Assembly: GCA_016200125.1 (NCBI GenBank)
Contig: JACQFK010000475.1
Coordinates: 1-12,712 of the forward strand
DNA from: Planctomycetota bacterium
Lineage (GTDB): Bacteria; Planctomycetota; MHYJ01; JACPRB01
DNA length: 12,712 nt
Direction: 5' to 3'
Shown here in pieces: positions 1-5,327 of the stretch (positions are counted from its first letter, which is position 1; each line of letters opens with the position of its first letter). Below the pieces are notes generated by a model. It was not told where the DNA came from. It was given only the letters and a program-made list of their open reading frames with translations, and did not search any database. The position numbers and the translations under genes are program-made.

Positions 1-376
1 GCTGCTGCACGTCGGGCGCCAGCTCCGCCAGCGCCCGGGCCAGCGCCGGATCGGGCCCCTCGTCGCGCGCGACGGAGGGGAGCGCCGCCAGGTTCGAGCG
101 GGCCTTCAAGTCCGACTGCTTCCTCCGCAGCCACTCCTGTCCCACAAAGCCTCCGATCGACAGCAGCCAGCTGCCGAAGGCGCGGAGGTCCTCCAGGCGG
201 CCGAGCCCCTGCCAGGCGCGCAGGAAGGTCTCCTGGGCGAGGTCCTCCGCCGCGGACGCGTCCCGGGTCCACCCGAACTGGCGCGCCACGACCGCGTGCG
301 CGTAGCGTTCGACCAGCCGGTCGAAGGACGCTCGATCCCCGCGGCGGGCCGCCCGGACCAGGGCCTCTTCTTCCAT
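1..376 (-). CDS. RNA polymerase ECF-type sigma factor, C-terminus outside window
   Basis: My translation of the complement from ATG 376 is open to the window edge and gives 125 residues. The pattern is that of sigma-70 region 2: an amphipathic start (residues 5-30, with FDRLVERYA), then EDLAQETFLRAW at 44-55 (the core-RNAP-binding and -10-recognition segment), then SWLLSI at 69-74 and EWLRRK at 81-86. A linker follows, and ALAELAPDVQQ at 115-125 fits the start of region 4, whose helix-turn-helix lies off the left edge. Such proteins direct RNA polymerase to a small regulon. No anti-sigma factor is visible. The gene is divergent from the LamG protein gene and lies near a Ser/Thr kinase, a combination common in planctomycetes and myxobacteria. 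No good Shine-Dalgarno precedes the ATG. An in-frame TTG at 382 is a possible alternative start. The family call is strong; the target genes are unknown. Confidence 0.88.
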   Translation of the reverse strand, partial: MEEEALVRAARRGDRASFDRLVERYAHAVVARQFGWTRDASAAEDLAQETFLRAWQGLGRLEDLRAFGSWLLSIGGFVGQEWLRRKQSDLKARSNLAALPSVARDEGPDPALARALAELAPDVQQ

Positions 377-386
377 TCCCAAGGTG

Positions 387-394
387 ACTATAGC
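387..394. promoter_or_regulatory. Putative bidirectional -10 element between the sigma factor and LamG genes
   Basis: The palindrome CTATAG (388-393) reads TATAGT on the minus strand (392-387, 5 of 6 matches to TATAAT) and TATAGC on the plus strand (389-394, 4 of 6). The first lies 10 bases before the sigma factor ATG (376). The second lies 8 bases before the TTG at 403. No convincing -35 hexamer is seen on either side, so this is a proposal from position and symmetry only. Confidence 0.35.
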
Positions 395-402
395 GGCGAA
401 AT

Positions 403-1701
403 TTGCGACTGAATTCTTTTTCGCGTCGCAATTCCCCCCCGGAAGCTCACCCTGATGCACGGCCCCCGCCGTTCGACGATTCCGTTACATTTCGAAGGCG
501 GGGCCGCACGGTGCTGGCGGCGGCGGCGGCGCTCCTGTCGCAGGCGCCCCCGGCGCGGTCGGCCCCCCTGTTCCAGGCGGCGCTGCCTGTCGTTCCCGTG
601 CCGAACATGGTGGCCTACTGGCCGCTGGATGCGGCGGTCGCCAGCGTGACGTCCGACCTCTCCGGAAACGCGAACAACGGCACGCTCCAGCCGGGGGCGC
701 TGATCGACGCCGTGAACAAGGCGGCCGTGCCTCCGGGCAATCCCGCCAGCCTGGCGATCACCGGTGCGAGCAACCAGATCGTGATCGTCCCCGATTCCGC
801 TTCCCTGAGCTTCACCGGATCATTCACCCTGGCCGCCTGGATCCGGCCGACGGCCGCGCCGGGCGGCACCCAGCGGGGCATCATCGAGAAGTGGGACTGG
901 AGCGGCACTTACGCCCAGAACGGATACATGATGCGCCTGGATGCGAGCAACTACCTCAGCTTTGCGGTGTGCGGCGCGACGGGGAACATCGGCATCTCCA
1001 CCGCCCCCCGCACCGTCTCGAGTGCCGGCGGCTGGACCCACGTGGCCGGAACCTACGACTCCACTTCGGGCAACATGATCATGTACGTGGGAGGGGCGGC
1101 GGACCCGACCACGGGCAACGCCGCGGGCGCCTCGCCGGCCAACGGGATCAGCGAGCTCCACCTCGGCGGCGACTACGGCTCCAACCGCTTCGCCGGCAAC
1201 ATCGACGAGGCGCGCATCTACACCCGGGCCCTCACCCAACCCGAGATCATGATCCTCATCAACGGCCAGCCCGCGCCCACGGGGCTCGTCGCGGCCGGCC
1301 AGCCCGGCCAGATCAACCTGACCTGGACCGCCGCCGCAGGGGCGACGACCTACAGCCTACTGCGCGGAACCGCCTCGGGCACCTACACGACCGTCGTGAA
1401 CGGAATCGCCGGGACCACCTACAACGACACGACGGCGACCCCGGGCACGCCCTACTTCTACGTGGTGGTCGCGGTCTCCGTCATGACCAGCAACCCCTCG
1501 AACCAGTCCTCGGCCACGGCGGCTCCCGCGGGTCCGCCTCCGCCCCCGCCGCCCCCCCGCACCCAGCAGGTCGGCAACGGCAAGGGCATGTGCGGATGCT
1601 CGACCGTCACGCCCGCGGCGATGCCCTGGGGGACGCTCGGGGCGCTGCTCGCGGCCGCGATGTTCCTGGCGCTGCCCCGGAGAGGTGCCCGCAAGGCTTA
1701 G
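403..1701 (+). CDS. Exported LamG/FN3 surface protein with Cys-containing C-terminal anchor
   Basis: The product has 432 residues counted from TTG 403. An Arg-rich segment (31-35) and a hydrophobic Ala/Leu stretch (37-45) ending near ARSA look like a signal peptide. Residues 69-283 form a LamG/concanavalin-A-like jelly-roll: it opens with VAYWPLD, has FTLAAWI and WTHVAGTYD strands, and closes with FAGNIDEARIYTRALT. This fold commonly binds glycans or serves as an adhesion module. Residues 289-374 are an FN3-type domain (INLTWTA, TTYSLLRG, TPYFYVVVAV). A Pro run (378-385) leads to CGC at 397-399, a hydrophobic span (409-424) and a basic tail RRGARK, which reads as a C-terminal sorting signal. 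The start is uncertain: the TTG has no clear Shine-Dalgarno, and GTG 511 is the only other plausible start before the LamG domain but would remove the basic n-region. No enzymatic motif is seen. The ligand is unknown. Confidence 0.75.
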   Translation: MRLNSFSRRNSPPEAHPDARPPPFDDSVTFRRRGRTVLAAAAALLSQAPPARSAPLFQAALPVVPVPNMVAYWPLDAAVASVTSDLSGNANNGTLQPGALIDAVNKAAVPPGNPASLAITGASNQIVIVPDSASLSFTGSFTLAAWIRPTAAPGGTQRGIIEKWDWSGTYAQNGYMMRLDASNYLSFAVCGATGNIGISTAPRTVSSAGGWTHVAGTYDSTSGNMIMYVGGAADPTTGNAAGASPANGISELHLGGDYGSNRFAGNIDEARIYTRALTQPEIMILINGQPAPTGLVAAGQPGQINLTWTAAAGATTYSLLRGTASGTYTTVVNGIAGTTYNDTTATPGTPYFYVVVAVSVMTSNPSNQSSATAAPAGPPPPPPPPRTQQVGNGKGMCGCSTVTPAAMPWGTLGALLAAAMFLALPRRGARKA

Positions 1702-1704
1702 CTC

Positions 1705-1734
1705 TTGCGGCGCCGTCGGAAACCGGGCTATAAT
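1705..1734 (+). promoter_or_regulatory. Putative housekeeping-type promoter of the Ser/Thr kinase gene
   Basis: TTGCGG (1705-1710) and a perfect TATAAT (1729-1734) are separated by 18 bp. The usual start of transcription about 7 bases past the -10 would fall at about 1741-1742, one or two bases before the ATG at 1743. The mRNA would then be leaderless or nearly so. No Shine-Dalgarno lies between the box and the ATG. The -35 matches the consensus only at its TTG, so the -10 carries most of the evidence. Confidence 0.55.
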
Positions 1735-1742
1735 TTCCCGCG

Positions 1743-3752
1743 ATGGTCGACAGCGTGGGCGGCGACACGATCAAGGTTCCGGATGAACCCAACGAGAAGG
1801 GGAATCTGGACGTCAAGACCGGCCCGCCCAGCGCTCCCCCTGCCTCGACCGGCTCGACCACCGGACCCTCCGTGCAGGGCGGAGACACCATCAAGCAGGA
1901 ATCCTCCAAGCCGGAGACGGGCAGCAAGCCGCCCTCCTCCCGCACGGACGGCGGCCCCAAGTCGGACTCGAGGACCGCGGGAGGCTCCCTAAAGAAGGGG
2001 GGCTCGTCCAAGTCGCGCCTCGACGACATCCCGGAGGAGGCCTCCCAGTACGCCGAGGATCCGTCGCGCCAGCTGACCAACTACATCCTGGTCAAGCAGA
2101 TCGGCAAGGGCGGCATGGGCGCCGTGTGGAAGGCCTGGGACAAGAAGCTCACCCGCTGGGTCGCCATCAAGTTCCTGCTTGTCTCCGAGGACGAGGACGT
2201 GATGCGCTTCCAGCGCGAGGCGAAACTCGCCGCACGGCTGCGCCATCCGAACATCGCCCCCATCTACGAGGTCGGCGAGGCCCCGGCCACCCAGGCGGGC
2301 CAGAGCACGCGCCACTACCTGGCCATGGAGTACATCGACGGGACCACGATGTCCGCCGCCACGGAGTTTCCCATCGCCGAGATCCTCGACATCTTCATGA
2401 AGGTCGCCCAGGGCATGGAGGCCGCCCACAAGGCGGGCGTCGTCCACCGCGACCTCAAGCCGGCGAACATCATGCTGACCACCGACAAGTGGCCCTACGT
2501 GATGGACTTCGGCCTCGCCAAGGCGATCCAGGCGGAAAGCTCGATCTCGGTGTCCGGCGCCGTCATGGGAACGCCGGCCTACATGCCCCCCGAGCAGGCC
2601 GAGGGCAAGCTCGACCAGATCGACGCCCAGAGCGACGTCTACTCGCTCGGCGCCACGATGTACGCCGTCCTCTGCAAGAAACAGCCCTTCAGCGGCCAGA
2701 CCCCCATGGCGATCCTGATGGCGGTCTGCAAGGAGGATCCGATCCCGCTCCGCACCCACAATGCGAACGTGCCGGAGCAGGTGGAGCAGATCGTCCTCAA
2801 GGCGATGGCCAAGGAGAAGGCGGACCGCTACCCCTCTGCGCAGGCCCTGGCCGACGACCTCAAGCGCTATCTCACGAACCAGGACATCGAGGCGAAAGGG
2901 CCCAGCTCGCTCAAGCTCGCCGCCAAGCAGGTCAAGCGCAACATCTGGCCCGTCGTCGTCGGCCTGATCGTGCTGGCGGCCGGCGGCGTGATCGCCTGGC
3001 TCGCCACCCGCCCCCAGCCGAAGCCGATTCCCCCGCCGCCTCCCGTCGTGATCGTGAAGGATCCGTCCCCGGTGGTCGTCAAGGATCCGCCCGTCGAGGA
3101 TCCGAACGTCAGGATCGCCGCCGAGGCGGCGAAGAAGGCCCAGGAGTGGTACAACGCCTGGGGCCCCCTGTCGGAGGCGCTGGACTACGACACCTGGAAG
3201 CCCGGCGATGCGACGCTCGGAGTGCGCGTGCAGAAGCATCTGCTCGCCATGAAGGCCGACGCGCCCAACCGGGACACCGACATCAAGCTGTGGTTCCAGC
3301 TGCAGACGGGCAAGACGGACGACGTGGTCCGCGATCTCCGGAACACCAAGGATGCGGCCGTCGCGGGACGCCTGGTGGGCTGGTGCGGCACGATCCTGGC
3401 CGCCCTGAAGGACGTCGACTCCCTGAAGCGCTACGCCGACCAGGTCCAGAAAGCACGCGACGCCGCGGTTCCGATCGCCAACTACAAGGGCAGCGTGACC
3501 CTCAAGATCCTCGTGGGGCCCTTCGCCGAGATCACGAAGCTCACCTCGGGGGGCAAGGACGTCGTCATCAAGCAGCGGCTGACCCCGGCGATGATCGGGC
3601 CGGTCGAGATCGGCGACATCGAGGTGGAGTTCACCCACGGCTCGACGAAGAAGCTGGAGAAGATTCCGGCGGCGCAGCTCAAGGACGGCCGGATCTACCA
3701 GATCACCGGCCGGATGCAGGACGCCCGGCTCAAGGTGGTCGAGCTACCGTAG
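1743..3752 (+). CDS. Transmembrane Hanks-type Ser/Thr protein kinase with extracytoplasmic PEGA-like domain
   Basis: A 669-residue kinase. Residues 1-105 are a disordered Ser/Pro/Gly/Lys-rich arm in which GGDTIK occurs twice (6-11 and 46-51). The kinase domain spans about 114-378 and has all key elements: Gly loop GKGGMG (121-126), VAIK with Lys143, helix-C Glu159, HRDLKPAN (235-242, catalytic Asp237), DFG (255-257), MGTPAYMPPEQ (276-285) ending the activation segment, DVYSLG (298-303) and Arg362. It should therefore be active. One membrane helix (402-420) is followed by a Pro-rich stalk (425-450), a helical region and a beta-rich terminus (about 580-668) resembling a PEGA module, placed outside the inner membrane. 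The architecture matches bacterial receptor-type kinases such as the PknB/Stk group, but without PASTA repeats. The start at ATG 1743 follows a TATAAT by 8 bases. The 3' end overlaps the convergent orphan gene by 9 bp. The signal sensed and the substrates are unknown. Confidence 0.92.
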   Translation: MVDSVGGDTIKVPDEPNEKGNLDVKTGPPSAPPASTGSTTGPSVQGGDTIKQESSKPETGSKPPSSRTDGGPKSDSRTAGGSLKKGGSSKSRLDDIPEEASQYAEDPSRQLTNYILVKQIGKGGMGAVWKAWDKKLTRWVAIKFLLVSEDEDVMRFQREAKLAARLRHPNIAPIYEVGEAPATQAGQSTRHYLAMEYIDGTTMSAATEFPIAEILDIFMKVAQGMEAAHKAGVVHRDLKPANIMLTTDKWPYVMDFGLAKAIQAESSISVSGAVMGTPAYMPPEQAEGKLDQIDAQSDVYSLGATMYAVLCKKQPFSGQTPMAILMAVCKEDPIPLRTHNANVPEQVEQIVLKAMAKEKADRYPSAQALADDLKRYLTNQDIEAKGPSSLKLAAKQVKRNIWPVVVGLIVLAAGGVIAWLATRPQPKPIPPPPPVVIVKDPSPVVVKDPPVEDPNVRIAAEAAKKAQEWYNAWGPLSEALDYDTWKPGDATLGVRVQKHLLAMKADAPNRDTDIKLWFQLQTGKTDDVVRDLRNTKDAAVAGRLVGWCGTILAALKDVDSLKRYADQVQKARDAAVPIANYKGSVTLKILVGPFAEITKLTSGGKDVVIKQRLTPAMIGPVEIGDIEVEFTHGSTKKLEKIPAAQLKDGRIYQITGRMQDARLKVVELP

Positions 3753-5183
3753 GTTGCCGAAGACCTTCTCCACGCGCGGGCCGTACTTCGACACGTCGCC
3801 CGCCCCGCCCGTCTCGCGCAGCTTCGCCCGGTAGGAGGCATACTCCCCCGCCACCGCCTCCTCGGTCTTGCCGGCGAAGAGACCGCGGAGCGCGCCCGCG
3901 AGGATGTGCAACGTGTAGAGCTTCTGGCGCGACTCGCGCGTCAGGTTCGGCCGCGACTCCAGCGCGGAGACGGCCTCCTCGATCTTCCCCAGCTCCGCGT
4001 CCGGCGAGTCCGCGGCGAACGCGGCGTCGAGGCTCTTGTCGAGCTTCTCGAGATAGGCGAGGTCCGCGGGGAAGCCCTCGAAGAGCTTCGACAGCTGGCC
4101 GTCGTGATCCGTGACGAAGCGGTGGCGCTCGACGAATTTCGCATCGAGCTTTCCGGCGAAGCCCTTCCACTGGTCCAGGAGCGCGTCCGCCTTCTGGCGG
4201 GCCTTGTCGCGGTCCGCCTTCGAGGCGTCGCGCGCGTTGCCGACCTCGGCGGAAATGCCGGCCTTGAGGCTCTGGAACACGGCGCCCTCGACCGCCTTGA
4301 ACCAGGGGTTCTCCAGGCGCTCCTCGAGCGGGACGGAGGCCGCGGCCGCGGCGGCGAGCGTGTGCGGGGCGGCCTTCTGCGACTGCACGTTCCGGAAGGC
4401 GGGCTCGAACTGGCGGGCCCAGTCCACGGCCGGATGGGCCTGGATGAGCTCCTCCGTCGGCGGCAGGGTGAAGAGCAGGTCGAACTCCTCGGTGGTCTTC
4501 TGGTCGAGCCCGAAGGTCAGCGCGTTCACGAAGCGGGGACGGAACTCGGAGACCCAGTTGGTGAGCAGCGCGCGGCAGGCCTGCTCCGTGTTCTGAAGGT
4601 AGTTCTTCCTGTCCTCGTCGCTCAGCCCCTCGCTCTCCTTCTCCAGGAGGGTCTTGGCGGCCTTGTAGCGCTTGCCCTCCATCAGCGGGATCCACTTCTC
4701 GCGGAACTTCGCGACGGGATCGGCCTTCACGGTCTCGGGCAGCTTCGTGGCGTCGGCCTTCAGCTTGGCCAGGACCGCCTGGGCGTTCCTGGCGAGCTCG
4801 GCGCTCGGGGTCACCCCGCGCTTCGCCGACTCGTTGAAATCCTCGACCGCGCCGGCGAGCAGCTTCTGGGCGTTCTCGGGGGTCGCCTTCTTCGACAGGT
4901 TGACCCTGGCCTGGCCGCGGATCTGGTAGGGCAGGAAGAGATCCTCAGTGTAGTCGCCCGGCCGCTGCTCGATCTTCAGGACGCACTCGAAGACCCGGAG
5001 CTTGGCGTTTCCGATGAGCTCGGTGCAGCGCTCGACCGCGGTCTGCGGATCCGACTCGACCAGCGATGCCGCCTCCTTGATCTTGGTGACGGCGGCGTTG
5101 TACTCGGCCTTCTCCTGGCGGACGATGGTCTTCGTCTCCTGAAGGCAGACCGAGGCGAGCAGGATCGCGATCAGATTCATCAT
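3744..5183 (-). CDS. Exported helical protein of unknown function, possibly TPR-like
   Basis: I do not recognise this 479-residue protein. It begins MMNLIAILLASVCLQE, a short uncharged hydrophobic leader that suggests export. Cys13 follows A-S-V, a poor lipobox, so it is more likely a secreted protein than a lipoprotein. The rest is mostly charged amphipathic helix rich in Ala, Glu, Lys and Leu with few Gly or Pro, compatible with TPR-like or other helical repeats, although I cannot place repeat borders with certainty. An Ala run follows the sequence KAAPHTL at about 272. No catalytic motif is visible. The first of two tandem ATGs (5183 and 5180) is taken as the start. A CATAAT box ends 6 bases upstream and no Shine-Dalgarno is present. 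It converges on the kinase gene and the stops overlap by 9 bp. A periplasmic partner for the kinase is possible but is only a guess from location. Confidence 0.75.
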   Translation of the reverse strand: MMNLIAILLASVCLQETKTIVRQEKAEYNAAVTKIKEAASLVESDPQTAVERCTELIGNAKLRVFECVLKIEQRPGDYTEDLFLPYQIRGQARVNLSKKATPENAQKLLAGAVEDFNESAKRGVTPSAELARNAQAVLAKLKADATKLPETVKADPVAKFREKWIPLMEGKRYKAAKTLLEKESEGLSDEDRKNYLQNTEQACRALLTNWVSEFRPRFVNALTFGLDQKTTEEFDLLFTLPPTEELIQAHPAVDWARQFEPAFRNVQSQKAAPHTLAAAAAASVPLEERLENPWFKAVEGAVFQSLKAGISAEVGNARDASKADRDKARQKADALLDQWKGFAGKLDAKFVERHRFVTDHDGQLSKLFEGFPADLAYLEKLDKSLDAAFAADSPDAELGKIEEAVSALESRPNLTRESRQKLYTLHILAGALRGLFAGKTEEAVAGEYASYRAKLRETGGAGDVSKYGPRVEKVFGNLR

Positions 5184-5189
5184 GGGACC

Positions 5190-5195
5190 ATTATG
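5190..5195 (-). promoter_or_regulatory. Putative -10 element of the 479-residue orphan gene
   Basis: The complement reads CATAAT (5195-5190), 5 of 6 matches to TATAAT. It ends 6 bases before ATG 5183, which would put the transcription start on or next to the A of the start codon. I see no good -35 at 16-19 bp upstream and no Shine-Dalgarno. The case rests on the box, its spacing and the similar arrangement at the kinase gene. Confidence 0.4.
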
Positions 5196-5221
5196 GGATC
5201 CGGGGTGCTCGAAATCCAGAG

Positions 5222-5325
5222 GACGAAGAATGATGGCGAATCACGGAAGAAGGGCCCCCTGGCGATCCCCCGGGGGGGGATCGAGGGGGGACCGGCTCCG
5301 CCGCTATTCGCCATTCTCTTTCGTC
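5222..5325. repeat. Nested imperfect inverted repeat, possible terminator of the upstream operon
   Basis: This is most of the 144-bp gap between the glycogen phosphorylase gene and the orphan gene. The outer arms 5222-5241 and 5306-5325 are complementary at 16 of 20 positions (shared GACGAA and TGGCGAAT blocks). Inside, CCCCCT (5255-5260) pairs with AGGGGG (5284-5289). At the centre, GATCCCCC (5264-5271) and GGGGGATC (5275-5282) form a perfect 8-bp stem with a 3-base loop. Read leftward, the G/C hairpin is followed by a short pyrimidine-rich TCTTCC but no real U-tract, so it is a weak intrinsic terminator candidate. It could instead be a copy of a dispersed intergenic repeat. No coding potential is evident here. 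Confidence 0.55.
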
Positions 5326-5327
5326 TC

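Noticed and set aside
1701..1720. Terminator after the LamG gene based on CGGCGCCG
   Set aside because: The palindrome is only 8 bases with no useful loop or T-tract, and it sits in the spacer of the kinase promoter.
1989..3638. Minus-strand open frame of 549 codons under the kinase gene
   Set aside because: Low-complexity Gly/Arg/Leu/Asp translation; the opposite strand encodes an intact kinase with every catalytic motif.
2126..4114. Plus-strand frame of 662 codons overlapping the kinase
   Set aside because: Arg/Gly/Pro-rich shadow of the kinase frame, running across its stop into an antisense region.
5269..5290. G-quadruplex in the run of G residues
   Set aside because: Only two separate G tracts are present, so a four-tract quadruplex is not supported; the tracts are better explained by pairing with nearby C runs.
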